A model generated the notes under the pieces. The model saw nothing but the letters and a program-made list of their open reading frames with translations. It made no database searches and was not told the origin of the DNA. A program made the translations under genes and the position numbers. Source: Pseudonocardia sp. TRM90224 (GTDB lineage Bacteria > Actinomycetota > Actinomycetes > Mycobacteriales > Pseudonocardiaceae). From it: a stretch of 64,000 nucleotides of DNA. The number at the start of each line of letters is the position of its first letter. Position 1 is the first letter of the stretch. Of the stretch, positions 43,158 to 52,302 are shown one piece after another. The DNA is taken from NCBI RefSeq assembly GCF_021245725.1, contig NZ_JAJGSX010000014.1, positions 1 through 64,000 on the forward strand, read 5' to 3'.

Positions 43158-44351
43158 GTGTCACAACCGACCCGCGTGCGGTGGACGGTGGCGGGTCTGC
43201 TCGCGACCGTCTCCGTCACGCTGGCCGTGGCGCTCACGATCCGGCATCCCGACGCGCTCGTGACGAAGCTGCCCTCGACCGACATGCGTGAGCTGCACCT
43301 GGACTTCGACACGTTCTGGCACTCGGCCGTCGCGTTCACCCGGGGCGCCGACATCTACGACACCCCGGCGAAGCTCACGAACCTCAACCCACCGTTGATG
43401 ACGGTGCTGCTCAGCCCGTTCGCAGCGCTCGACGCGCTCCTGGCATACCGGGTGTTCGTGCTGCTCAGCGTGCTCGTGGTGGCCGCTTCGGTGCTGGTGG
43501 TCGCCCGTGAGCTGCAGCTCGGGACGCCGGCGACGGCGGTTGTGCTCGGGATCGTGCTGCTCTCCTCACCGCTGCACGGCACGCTCGTGCTCGGGCAGAT
43601 CTACCCGCTGCTGCTGGCGGGTCTCGTCGCGGGGTGGACCGCGCAGCGCCGCGGGCGGCCGGTGCTCGGTGCCGTCCTGTTCGGGGTGACGGTCGCGCTG
43701 AAACCGTCGCTCGCCCCGATCCTGCTGCTCCCCGCCTTGCAACGGCGCTGGGCGCCCGCGTGGGCGGGCATGGGCTCCGCGGCGGGCGCGACCGTGCTCG
43801 GCGCGCTGCTCGCAGGGCCGTCCACCGCGATCGAGTGGGTCCGGATCGCGATCGCGGAAGGGGTGCCCGACTCCGTCGACAACGCCTCGCTTCCGGGGCT
43901 CGCCGTCCGGTTCGGGCTGCCTCCCGCGCTGGGGACCGTCGCCGGCCTGATCGTGGTGGGGGCGACCTGCGTGTGGTGCGCGCGGCGGCGCGACCGGATC
44001 GACCCCTCGGGCACCGCGGTGTGGGCCGTGCTCGCCGCCGGGTTGCTGCTCTCCCCGATCGCCTGGCACAACTACCTGCTGTTGCTGTTCCCCGGCGTGC
44101 TCGTGCTCGTCGCGATGCGGCACCACGCCGCGGCGACGGTGGCGCTCGCCGTGACGCTGATCCCGGTCTCGTGGAACGCCGAGTTCCCGCCCGACGGCAC
44201 CGTTGCCGACATCGGGCGGTCGCTCTACTGCGCCGTGCTCGTGGGCTACTGGGCCCTGTTGCTGCGGTCCGCGGCGTCGCCGGGATCCGGATCCGACGAC
44301 TCGGCCGAGTCCTGTTCGACGGCCGAGACGGCCTCGGCGCGCGTCGCCTGA
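43158..44351 (+). CDS. GT87-type membrane mannosyltransferase
   Basis: Integral membrane glycosyltransferase of 397 residues with about ten spans, of the GT-C fold DUF2029/GT87 family, which in mycobacteria includes polyprenol-phosphate-mannose-dependent mannosyltransferases. The first outer loop carries acidic residues (LHLDFDTFWHSAVAFTRGADIY) typical of the active site, and KPSLAPILLLP is the usual later motif. GGGAGCC precedes the GTG. Its last 106 bases overlap the 3' end of the convergent glgB gene. Confidence 0.83.
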   Translation: MSQPTRVRWTVAGLLATVSVTLAVALTIRHPDALVTKLPSTDMRELHLDFDTFWHSAVAFTRGADIYDTPAKLTNLNPPLMTVLLSPFAALDALLAYRVFVLLSVLVVAASVLVVARELQLGTPATAVVLGIVLLSSPLHGTLVLGQIYPLLLAGLVAGWTAQRRGRPVLGAVLFGVTVALKPSLAPILLLPALQRRWAPAWAGMGSAAGATVLGALLAGPSTAIEWVRIAIAEGVPDSVDNASLPGLAVRFGLPPALGTVAGLIVVGATCVWCARRRDRIDPSGTAVWAVLAAGLLLSPIAWHNYLLLLFPGVLVLVAMRHHAAATVALAVTLIPVSWNAEFPPDGTVADIGRSLYCAVLVGYWALLLRSAASPGSGSDDSAESCSTAETASARVA

Positions 44352-47320
44352 CCATCGAGCGGTCCTGGCTCGACGGCATCCGCAACCGCAGGCTCTGCCT
44401 CTACGTCAGCTTCGTCCTCGACCGGCGCGAGCGCGTGCCTCGGCGGCGGCTTGAGCAGATCCGCGATGTCGGCCGGCCAGCCCTCCGGAGTCGGCGGCGC
44501 AACGACCGGCAGGTCGGCGGTGACCGGTGCGGCAGGAGCGGAGTCGACGATCGCCGCCTCCGGCGCTGAGTCGGCGCGCGCCTCCTCCGGCGCTGAGTCG
44601 GCGCGCGCCGCCTCCGGCGCTGAGTCGACGCGCGCCTCCACCGGCGCTGAGTCGACGCGCGCCTCCACCGGCGCTGAGTCGACGCGCGCCTCCACCGGCG
44701 CGGTGACCTCGACCTCGGACGTCCCGGCCTCGGGCACCTCCGGCGCGACCTCCTCGGGGACGGTCTCCGGGGCCGGGGCCGGGGCCGGGGCCGGGGCCGC
44801 TGCGGCCGCGTCCGCCGGAGGCGTCACGTCCGGCACCGGTTCCGGGGCCGACGTCTCATCGGCGGCCGCCTCAGGCGCGTCCGACACCTCGACGATCGAC
44901 TCGGCAACCGGCTCCGCAGTTGCGACCGGCGCCGCCGTCTCCGCGACGGCTGCCTCTGCGACGGCTGCCTCTGCGGCGGCCGGCTCCGCGCTGTCCGGCT
45001 CCGCGCTGTCCGTGTCTGGGCCGGCCGTCCCAGTGCGGGCCGTCTCGGTACCGGCCGCTTCTGGGTCGGCCGCCGCAGCACGCCGGCGCACCGCGCCCTC
45101 GAACGGCTCCGGGACCAGCCACAACACCCCGGCCGGCGGCAGCTGCAGAAGCGCTGACGCGGGACGTCCGTGCCACATCGTCTGGTCGGCCTCGACAGCG
45201 CCGAGGTTGCCGACCCCGGAACCGCCGTACGCCTCCGCGTCGGTGTTGAGCACCTCACGCCAGCGACCGGCGAACGGCAACCCCACCCGGTAGTCGCGGT
45301 TCGGGGTGCCCGAGAAGTTCGCGACGCACGCCATGACCACCGACTTGCCGTCGGCGTCGACGCCGTGGCGCAGGAAGCTCAGCACGTTCCCGGTGGCGTC
45401 GTTGGCGTCGATCCAGGAGAAGCCCTCTGGCGTCGTGTCCTTCGTCCACATCGCCGGCAGTGAGCGGTAGGCCCGGTTCAGGTCGCCCACCATCGCCTGG
45501 ATGCCCGCGTGCAGCGGGTCGTCCATCAGGTGCCAGTCGAGCGAACGCTGCTCCGACCATTCGCGTTCCTGGCCGAACTCGCTGCCCTGGAACAGCAGCT
45601 GCTTGCCGGGGTGCGCCCACATGTACGCCAGCAGGGCACGGACCCCCGCCGCCTTGTTCCAGGCGTCGCCAGGCATCCGGGTCCACAACGAGCCCTTGCC
45701 GTGCACGACCTCGTCGTGCGAGATGGGGAGCACGAAGTTCTCGCTGAACGCGTACATCAGCGAGAACGTCATCTGGTTGTGGTGGTAGCCGCGGTAGATG
45801 GGGTCGCGCCCGGTGTAGTCGAGCGTGTCGTGCATCCAGCCCATGTTCCACTTGAACCCGAACCCGAGCCCGCCGAGGTGCGTCGCACGTGTGACGCCCG
45901 GCCACGCCGTCGACTCCTCGGCGATCGTGATGATCCCGGGGTGGTGGCGGTAGACCGTCGCGTTCATCTCCTGCAGGAACGCGACGGCGTCGAGGTTCTC
46001 CCGCCCGCCGTGGACGTTGGGCAGCCACTGCCCTTCCGGCCGCGAGTAGTCGAGGTAGAGCATCGAGGCCACGGCGTCGACGCGCAGGCCGTCGATGTGG
46101 AACTCGTCGAGCCAGTACAGCGCGTTGGCGACGAGGAAGTTGCGCACCTCGGGGCGGCCGAAGTCGAAGACGAGCGTGCCCCAGTCGGGCTGCTCGCCGC
46201 GGCGCGGGTCGGCGTGCTCGTAGAGCGGTGAGCCGTCGAACTTCGCCAATGCCCACTCGTCGCGCGGGAAGTGCGCCGGCACCCAGTCGACGATCACGCC
46301 GTAGCCGTGCTGGTGGAGGTGGTCGACGAAGTAGCGGAAGTCGTCGGGCGTGCCGAACCGCGCCGTCGGCGCGTAGTAGGAGGTGACCTGGTAGCCCCAC
46401 GACCCGCCGAACGGGTGCTCCGCGACCGGCAGCAGCTCGATGTGGGTGAAGCCGGTCTTGTCGAGGTACTCGACGAGCTCGTGCGCGATCTCCCGGTAGG
46501 TCAGGCCCTGCTTCCACGAGCCGAGGTGCATCTCGTAGACGCTCATCGGCTCGGCGTGCGCCTCGCGCCCGGCTCGCGCCTGCATCCACTCGCCGTCGGC
46601 CCACTCGTACGTCGACTCGTCGACGACGGACGCCGTGGCCGGCGGGATCTCCGTGCGGAACGCCAGCGGGTCGGCCTTGTCGCGCCAGCGGCCGTCTTTG
46701 CCGAGCACCCGGAACTTGTAGCGGGTGCCGGGTTCGATGCCCGGCACGAACAGCTCCCACACGCCGGTGCTGCCGAGCACCCGCATCGGGTGCGCCCAGC
46801 CGCTCCAGCCGTCGAAGTCGCCGGTGACCCGCACACCCTGCGCGGTCGGTGCCCACACGGCGAAGCTGGTGCCCGTGACGGGCCCGGCAGGGGTGTCGTA
46901 CTGGCGCACGTGCGCGCCGAGCACGTCCCAGAGGCGCTCGTGGCGGCCTTCCGCGATCAGGTGCAGGTCGATCTCGCCGAGAGTCGGGAGCCAGCGGTAC
47001 GGGTCGTCGACGATGTCGACCCGCTCGCCGTACCGCACCGCCAGCCGGTAGTCCGCGGACGTACCAGGCACGACACCGGAGAAGAGCCCGGCGTCGTGCA
47101 CCTTGACCAGCGGGTGTCCCTCACCGCCTTCGCGCACGACGTGCACCTCGTCGGCGTGCGGGCGCAGCACCCTGACGACCGTGCCGTCGGGGTGCGGGTG
47201 CGCGCCGAGCACCGCGTGCGGGTCGTGGTGCGCTCCGCCGAGCACCCGCTCCATCGTGCCGCGGTCGGGCGGGCTGGGATCGACTTCGATCGTCTGGGTC
47301 GTGTTCTCCTCGCGATCCAC
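44246..47320 (-). CDS. glgB: 1,4-alpha-glucan branching enzyme with long repetitive tail
   Basis: GH13 branching enzyme that adds alpha-1,6 branches to the linear glucan made by GlgE. About residues 1-735 form the standard enzyme: two N-terminal CBM48-like modules, then the barrel with nucleophile D415 (GLRVDAVASMLYLDYSR), acid E468 (TIAEESTAWPG), and SHDEVVHGK; the spacing of 53 residues matches the E. coli enzyme. Residues ~738-1024 are an acidic, Ala/Pro/Glu-rich disordered tail with AP repeats and six 9-residue units such as VEARVDSAP. Typical GlgB ends near 730. The tail may bind other enzymes or the polymer (inference). Confidence 0.93.
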   Translation of the reverse strand: MDREENTTQTIEVDPSPPDRGTMERVLGGAHHDPHAVLGAHPHPDGTVVRVLRPHADEVHVVREGGEGHPLVKVHDAGLFSGVVPGTSADYRLAVRYGERVDIVDDPYRWLPTLGEIDLHLIAEGRHERLWDVLGAHVRQYDTPAGPVTGTSFAVWAPTAQGVRVTGDFDGWSGWAHPMRVLGSTGVWELFVPGIEPGTRYKFRVLGKDGRWRDKADPLAFRTEIPPATASVVDESTYEWADGEWMQARAGREAHAEPMSVYEMHLGSWKQGLTYREIAHELVEYLDKTGFTHIELLPVAEHPFGGSWGYQVTSYYAPTARFGTPDDFRYFVDHLHQHGYGVIVDWVPAHFPRDEWALAKFDGSPLYEHADPRRGEQPDWGTLVFDFGRPEVRNFLVANALYWLDEFHIDGLRVDAVASMLYLDYSRPEGQWLPNVHGGRENLDAVAFLQEMNATVYRHHPGIITIAEESTAWPGVTRATHLGGLGFGFKWNMGWMHDTLDYTGRDPIYRGYHHNQMTFSLMYAFSENFVLPISHDEVVHGKGSLWTRMPGDAWNKAAGVRALLAYMWAHPGKQLLFQGSEFGQEREWSEQRSLDWHLMDDPLHAGIQAMVGDLNRAYRSLPAMWTKDTTPEGFSWIDANDATGNVLSFLRHGVDADGKSVVMACVANFSGTPNRDYRVGLPFAGRWREVLNTDAEAYGGSGVGNLGAVEADQTMWHGRPASALLQLPPAGVLWLVPEPFEGAVRRRAAAADPEAAGTETARTGTAGPDTDSAEPDSAEPAAAEAAVAEAAVAETAAPVATAEPVAESIVEVSDAPEAAADETSAPEPVPDVTPPADAAAAAPAPAPAPAPETVPEEVAPEVPEAGTSEVEVTAPVEARVDSAPVEARVDSAPVEARVDSAPEAARADSAPEEARADSAPEAAIVDSAPAAPVTADLPVVAPPTPEGWPADIADLLKPPPRHALAPVEDEADVEAEPAVADAVEPGPLDGQATRAEAVSAVEQDSAESSDPDPGDAADRSNRAQ
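44535..44696. repeat. Tandem 27-bp repeats inside glgB
   Basis: Five near-identical 27-bp units start at 44562, 44589, 44616, 44643 and 44670 (each begins GGCGCTGAGTCG), preceded by a more diverged unit at 44535. They keep the glgB frame and encode 9-residue units ending DSAP. A separate run of GCCGGG hexamers (about 44772-44800) encodes AP repeats. Such tracts can change length by slippage. Confidence 0.88.
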
Positions 47321-47406
47321 CAGCGCACCTTATTGCCCATGGGCCCCAACCGCCGAGCCTGGCTGCAACGATTCGGTCGCTGTGTGCTGCTATGGAGGCG
47401 GGCGGT

Positions 47407-49008
47407 CTACTCGTTCACCCGGTGGGGGCTGATCGCCTTCCGGCGCCCCGTTCCGCCACGTTGCCAGGGGTGCGGGCCGGCGAGCGGGCGGTACTCGATG
47501 CCCGCCGCGGCGAGGCGGGCCAGGTGCGTCGTCAGCTCGTCGCGCCGCCCCGGCCACGGTGTCGATTCCCCCGTCCAGGCGTTCGCGGCGTGGACGGCGA
47601 GGCGCGGGAACGTCCGGTACGCCACGGTACGGGTGTCGGGGGTGTACTCCGTCCACAGCTGCGCCTGGACGCCCAGCAGCGCGCCGGGGACGTCGGCGGG
47701 GATCGTCGGGGTGAACGCCGCGACGTGCTCGATGTCCTGCCCAGCGCCGAGCGCGAGCGGCTCGTCGTCGCCCGACTCGTTGTAGTCGAAGTACGTGCCG
47801 TCGACCGGAGCCATCACGACGTCGTGGCCTGCCCGCAGCGCTCCGACGCCGTGGCTCTGCGCCCGCCACGCCATGATGATCGTGCTGGCGGGGATGCCGT
47901 GGACGTGGAAGCCCTCGTCCCACATGACGGGTCGCCTGCCGAGCTCCTCGACGGTACGGCCTAGGAAGCCGTACACCTCCGACTGCAGTTCGGCGATCGA
48001 CGCGAGCCCGCTCGCCCGCATGTAATCGCGCACCGCGGCCGAGCCGGCCCACTCGTCCAGCGGCGCCTCGTCCCCGCCGACGTGCAGGTACGGCGAGTCG
48101 ACGGCGTCGGCCACCTCGGCGAGCAGCTCCGCCACGACCGCGCGGGCCGCCGGGAGCGGGCTGATCAGGCTGCCGATGACGCCCCAGGTGGGGTTGACCG
48201 GCCGCGGTGCAGTTCCGGGCACCGCCAGCTCCGGCAATGCGGCGATCAACGCGTCCGCGTGCGAGGGCAGGTCGATCTCCGGCACGACCTCGATGCCGTG
48301 GCGCGCGGCGTGCGCGGTGATCTCCCGCAGGTCGGCGACCGAGTAGTAGCCGCCGTGCGGGGTGCCGTCGAAGCTCGGCGGCTCGCTGACCCCCGGCACG
48401 CCGATCACGGTCTCGGCGCGCCCGCTCGCCACCTCGGCCAGGCGCGGGTGGCGCAGGCTCTCGACCCGCCAACCCTGGTCGTCGGTCAGGTGCAGGTGCA
48501 GCCGGTTGAGCCGGTGCATGGCGAGGTGCTCGACGAGCCGCAGCACGTCCTGCTTCGGGACGAAGTGCCGCGCGACGTCGAGCATGAACCCGCGCCACGG
48601 GTACGCGGGCGTCTCGTCCACGGCGACGACGGGCAGCACCCACGAGCCGCGCTCGACGGGTGTGCGCCGCCAGGCGTCGGCCGGCAGCAGCTGTCGCACG
48701 ACCGTCGCCGCGTGACCGACGCCGGCCCGGTCCGCAGCCACGACGTCGACGCTTCCGGGCCGGACGTCGAGCCGGAACTGCTCGTGGCGCAGCGCCGGGT
48801 CGCGCACAATTCGGACGGTGAGCTCCTCCGCCCCGGTCGCGGGCCGGACGTTCAGGTAGGAGAAGCGGTCGAGCGCATGATTGGACCAATCGTCGGCGCA
48901 TTCCAGCGCCACCCGCGACGGGATGGGAACATCGCCGGCGCCGCGCCTGGCAGAGGGCAACGGCGGCCAGCAGGAATCGACCTGATCAGCCTGATCGGTG
49001 GGGAGCAC
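47407..49008 (-). CDS. GH20 beta-N-acetylhexosaminidase
   Basis: Glycosidase of 533 residues that removes terminal GlcNAc or GalNAc by substrate-assisted catalysis. The Asp-Glu pair is D313-E314 in LHVGGDEAPLDEW; the barrel starts AYPWRGFMLDVARHF and ends with LWTEYTPD. An N-terminal GH20b-like domain precedes it. No signal peptide is clear, so it may be cytoplasmic. The GTG start is ten bases after the mak stop, making it part of the treS-mak transcript, an unusual partner for alpha-glucan genes. Confidence 0.9.
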   Translation of the reverse strand: MLPTDQADQVDSCWPPLPSARRGAGDVPIPSRVALECADDWSNHALDRFSYLNVRPATGAEELTVRIVRDPALRHEQFRLDVRPGSVDVVAADRAGVGHAATVVRQLLPADAWRRTPVERGSWVLPVVAVDETPAYPWRGFMLDVARHFVPKQDVLRLVEHLAMHRLNRLHLHLTDDQGWRVESLRHPRLAEVASGRAETVIGVPGVSEPPSFDGTPHGGYYSVADLREITAHAARHGIEVVPEIDLPSHADALIAALPELAVPGTAPRPVNPTWGVIGSLISPLPAARAVVAELLAEVADAVDSPYLHVGGDEAPLDEWAGSAAVRDYMRASGLASIAELQSEVYGFLGRTVEELGRRPVMWDEGFHVHGIPASTIIMAWRAQSHGVGALRAGHDVVMAPVDGTYFDYNESGDDEPLALGAGQDIEHVAAFTPTIPADVPGALLGVQAQLWTEYTPDTRTVAYRTFPRLAVHAANAWTGESTPWPGRRDELTTHLARLAAAGIEYRPLAGPHPWQRGGTGRRKAISPHRVNE

Positions 49009-49018
49009 CTACGGCACG

Positions 49019-50419
49019 CTACCGATCGACGCGCGTGGCCTCCCCGGTCAGCCTCTTGATCGACGCGAGCGGGATCGGCGCCCACGAGGGTCTGCTGCGC
49101 GTCTCGTACAGCACCTCGTAGACGGCCTTGTCCAGCTCGAACGCCCGCAGCAGCGCCGACTGGTCACGCGGGTCGGCGCCGGCGCGCAGCGTGTAGCCGT
49201 CGCAGAACGCCGAGCGGTTGCGGGCCGACCACTCGTTGGCCCGCCACGCCATCTGCGAGTCGTGCTCCGGTTCGGCCCAGACGCTGGCCGGCTCCCACTG
49301 CGAGAGCTGGTGGAACGCGGCGTAGTCGAACGAGCGCAGCATCCCCGCGACGTCGCGCAGCGCGCTGTCGGGGCGGACCCGCTCCTCGATCGTCTTCGAC
49401 GGCTCACCCTCGAAGTCGATCACCAGCCAGCCCTTCGGGGTGCGCAGCGACTGGCCGAGATGCAGGTCGCCGTGCACGCGCTGGGTCGGGATCGGCAGGT
49501 CGAGCGCGGCGACGGAGTCGTAGACCGCGCGGATCGGTTCGACGTACGCGGCCAGCGCCGGGACCTGGTCGGCGACGGCGTCGAGCCGCTCGTGCCACGA
49601 TCCGGCCTGCGCGCTGGCGTCGTGCTCACCCGTGCCGACCGCCTCGCGCAGTTCGGCGTGCAGCACGGCGATCGTCTCGCCGAGCCGCGAGGCCTCCGCC
49701 GCGAAATCGCCGCCGACCTCGTCGGCGCGCAGGTCGGCCTCCGCGAGCAGGTCGCGCACGCTCGCCAGCGCCATCGACCAGCCGTCGGCCGAGTTCGCGG
49801 CGAAGTCCTGCAGCATCGCCAGCGTCACCGGCTCGCCGTCGAGCGTTCCCTCGACGGCGCCCTGCAACGCCGCGACCTCGTTGCTGCCGACCGAGCGCAG
49901 CGCCCGGTGCAGCTCCAGATCGGGGTTCACGCCCGGGGCGACCCGCCTGAACAGCTTGAGGATCGACTTCTCGCCCCACGACACCGACGTGTTCGACTGC
50001 TCGACGCCCAGCACCCGCCCCGGGGATCCCGAGGCGATGTCGGCCTCGGGCTCTGCGGCGAACCGCAGCTCACCGACCGTGCGCCCGGCCCGGATCGCGT
50101 CGAGCAACCACTCGGTGACCCGGCTGTCCCACAGCCCGTCGTAGGCGATCTTGCCGTCGACCTGGCCGATCACGACGTGCTCCAGCTCGCCGCGCGGCGC
50201 GTCGCAGCGCGCGACGAGCAGCTGGTAGTGCTGGACGGGGGAGGCGTCGTCGAACTCGACGGCCAGCAGGACGTGGTCGAGGAGCGGTTCCCCATCGCTG
50301 ATCAGCGGTGTGCTCGCCGCGATGGCGACCGACCGCAGCGGCCGGCCCTTCGCGGCGAACCAGCGCTGCTGTGGCAGCCACTCGGGCAGCAGGTGGGGAA
50401 GCTCCTCAACCAGGGTCAT
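49019..50419 (-). CDS. mak: Maltokinase
   Basis: ATP-dependent kinase of 466 residues that makes maltose 1-phosphate, the activated donor of GlgE. The cap region (LPEWLPQQRWFAAKGRPLRSV) and the kinase core with VHGDLHLGQ and WLVIDFEGEP (Brenner-type catalytic and metal-binding loops) are intact. GGAGGAAAC precedes the ATG, which overlaps the treS stop as ATGA; in many actinobacteria treS and mak are fused or coupled, so maltose is passed on directly. Confidence 0.94.
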   Translation of the reverse strand: MTLVEELPHLLPEWLPQQRWFAAKGRPLRSVAIAASTPLISDGEPLLDHVLLAVEFDDASPVQHYQLLVARCDAPRGELEHVVIGQVDGKIAYDGLWDSRVTEWLLDAIRAGRTVGELRFAAEPEADIASGSPGRVLGVEQSNTSVSWGEKSILKLFRRVAPGVNPDLELHRALRSVGSNEVAALQGAVEGTLDGEPVTLAMLQDFAANSADGWSMALASVRDLLAEADLRADEVGGDFAAEASRLGETIAVLHAELREAVGTGEHDASAQAGSWHERLDAVADQVPALAAYVEPIRAVYDSVAALDLPIPTQRVHGDLHLGQSLRTPKGWLVIDFEGEPSKTIEERVRPDSALRDVAGMLRSFDYAAFHQLSQWEPASVWAEPEHDSQMAWRANEWSARNRSAFCDGYTLRAGADPRDQSALLRAFELDKAVYEVLYETRSRPSWAPIPLASIKRLTGEATRVDR

Positions 50420-52155
50420 GCAGTTTCCTCCGCAGGCGTGATCGAGAACCAGTAGAACCCGTGGCCCGGCAGGGTGAGCAGGTACGGGAGCTCGCCGATC
50501 CGGGGGAACGGGACTCCACCCGTCAGCTCGTGTGGTGCACAACCCTGCCACGCGGAGAGGTCCAGCTCCACCGGCTGCGGGAACCGCGACATGTTGTTGA
50601 CGCACAGGACGACGTCGTCACCGTGGCTGCGGACGTAGGCCAGCACCGACGGGTTCGAGCCCCCGAGCTCGTGGTACTCGCCGAGGCCGAACGCCTGGTG
50701 GCGCTTGCGGATCTCGATCATGTGCCGGGTCCAGTGCAGCAGCGACGTGGTCGAGTTGAGCTGCGCCTCGACGTTGACGCCCTGGTAGCCGTAGAGCGGG
50801 TCCATGATCACCGGCAGGTACAGCCGGCCGGGGTCGCACGAGGAGAAGCCCGCGTTGCGGTCGGGCGTCCACTGCATGGGGCTGCGGACGGCGTCGCGGT
50901 CGCCGAGCCAGATGTTGTCGCCCATCCCGATCTCGTCGCCGTAGTAGAGCACGGGCGAGCCCGGCAGCGAGAGCAGCAGCGCGGTGAACAGCTCCAGCTG
51001 GTTGCGGTCGTTCTCCAGCAGCGGGGCCAGCCGGCGCCGGATCCCGATGTTGGCCTTCATCCGCGGGTCCTTGGCGTACTCCGCGTACATGTAGTCGCGC
51101 TCTTCGTCGGTGACCATCTCGAGCGTCAGCTCGTCGTGGTTGCGCAGGAAGATGCCCCACTGGCAGCCGGACGGGATCGCCGGCGTCTGGGCCAGGATCT
51201 CCGAGATCGGGAAGCGGTTCTCCCTGCGCACGGCCATGAAGATGCGCGGCATCAGCGGGAAGTGGAACGCCATCTGGCACTCGTCGCCGCCCACCTCGGC
51301 GTCGCCGAAGTACTCCACGACGTCCGACGGCCACTGGTTGGCCTCCGCCAGCATCACGCGGCCCGGGTACTCGTCCTCCATGACCTTGCGGGTCCGCTTG
51401 AGGAACGAGTGCGTCTCCGGCAGGTTCTCGCAGTTCGTGCCGTCCCGTGCGTACAGGTAGGGCACGGCGTCGAGCCGGAACCCGTCGATGCCGATGTCGA
51501 GCCAGAACCGCAGGACGTCGAGCATGGCGTCCTGGACGGCGGGGTTGTCGTAGTTCAGGTCGGGCTGGTGGGAGAAGAAGCGGTGCCAGTAGAACTGGCC
51601 GCGGACCGGGTCGTACGTCCAGTTGGACGCCTCGGTGTCGACGAAGATGATCCGCGCCTCCGGGTAGCGCGAGTCGTCGTCCTCCCACATGTAGAAATCG
51701 CCGTACGGGCCGTCCGGGTTGCGCCGCGACTCCTCGAACCACGGGTGCGTGTCGGAGGTGTGGTTCATGACCAGGTCGGTGATGACCCGGATGCCCCGCT
51801 TGTGCGCCTCGTCCAGCAGCGTCACGAAGTCCTCGACCGTGCCGAACTCGGGCAGGACGGTCCGGAAGTCGCGGATGTCGTAGCCGCCGTCACGCAGCGG
51901 CGAGTCGTAGAACGGCGGCAGCCAGAGGCAGTCGACCCCGAGCCACTGGATGTAGTCCAGCTTCTCGGTCAGCCCTCGTAGATCGCCCGTGCCGTCCCGG
52001 TTCGAATCGGAGAACGCCCTGACCAGCACTTCGTAGAAAACGGCTCGCTTGAACCACTCGGGATCGACGTCGAGCGCCCGCGCATGGGCGTAGTCGTCGG
52101 ATGAGGTCTCAGGCAGCTGGTCGTCGGCAGCGGCGGCCGAGGTGTCGGTCGACAT
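50416..52155 (-). CDS. treS: Trehalose synthase
   Basis: GH13 enzyme of 579 residues that interconverts trehalose and maltose. D229 (GFRLDAVPYL) is the nucleophile and E271 (VMLAEANQWP) the acid; the spacing and positions agree with mycobacterial TreS (D230/E272). ADDQLPETSSDDYAHARALDVDPEWFKRAVFYEV is the usual N-terminus. In the GlgE pathway it supplies maltose to Mak. It is separated by 147 bases from the upstream kinase gene, so it may have its own promoter. Confidence 0.95.
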   Translation of the reverse strand: MSTDTSAAAADDQLPETSSDDYAHARALDVDPEWFKRAVFYEVLVRAFSDSNRDGTGDLRGLTEKLDYIQWLGVDCLWLPPFYDSPLRDGGYDIRDFRTVLPEFGTVEDFVTLLDEAHKRGIRVITDLVMNHTSDTHPWFEESRRNPDGPYGDFYMWEDDDSRYPEARIIFVDTEASNWTYDPVRGQFYWHRFFSHQPDLNYDNPAVQDAMLDVLRFWLDIGIDGFRLDAVPYLYARDGTNCENLPETHSFLKRTRKVMEDEYPGRVMLAEANQWPSDVVEYFGDAEVGGDECQMAFHFPLMPRIFMAVRRENRFPISEILAQTPAIPSGCQWGIFLRNHDELTLEMVTDEERDYMYAEYAKDPRMKANIGIRRRLAPLLENDRNQLELFTALLLSLPGSPVLYYGDEIGMGDNIWLGDRDAVRSPMQWTPDRNAGFSSCDPGRLYLPVIMDPLYGYQGVNVEAQLNSTTSLLHWTRHMIEIRKRHQAFGLGEYHELGGSNPSVLAYVRSHGDDVVLCVNNMSRFPQPVELDLSAWQGCAPHELTGGVPFPRIGELPYLLTLPGHGFYWFSITPAEETA

Positions 52156-52302
52156 GGGTATATCGCGTTCCTACCGGGCGGGGGCGGGCGAGGGGGAAGG
52201 CACCCGGCCAGTCATACCCGGCGGACTGCCGACGCGCAGGACGGGGCGAGGTGACGGACATGAGGGTAGCTGTCATTTCCGTGCCCGACGGAGGGGGACG
52301 GA

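Noticed and set aside
44535..44696. Regularly spaced 27-bp repeats as a CRISPR array
   Set aside because: Units are directly adjacent with no spacers, keep the glgB reading frame, and no cas genes are present.
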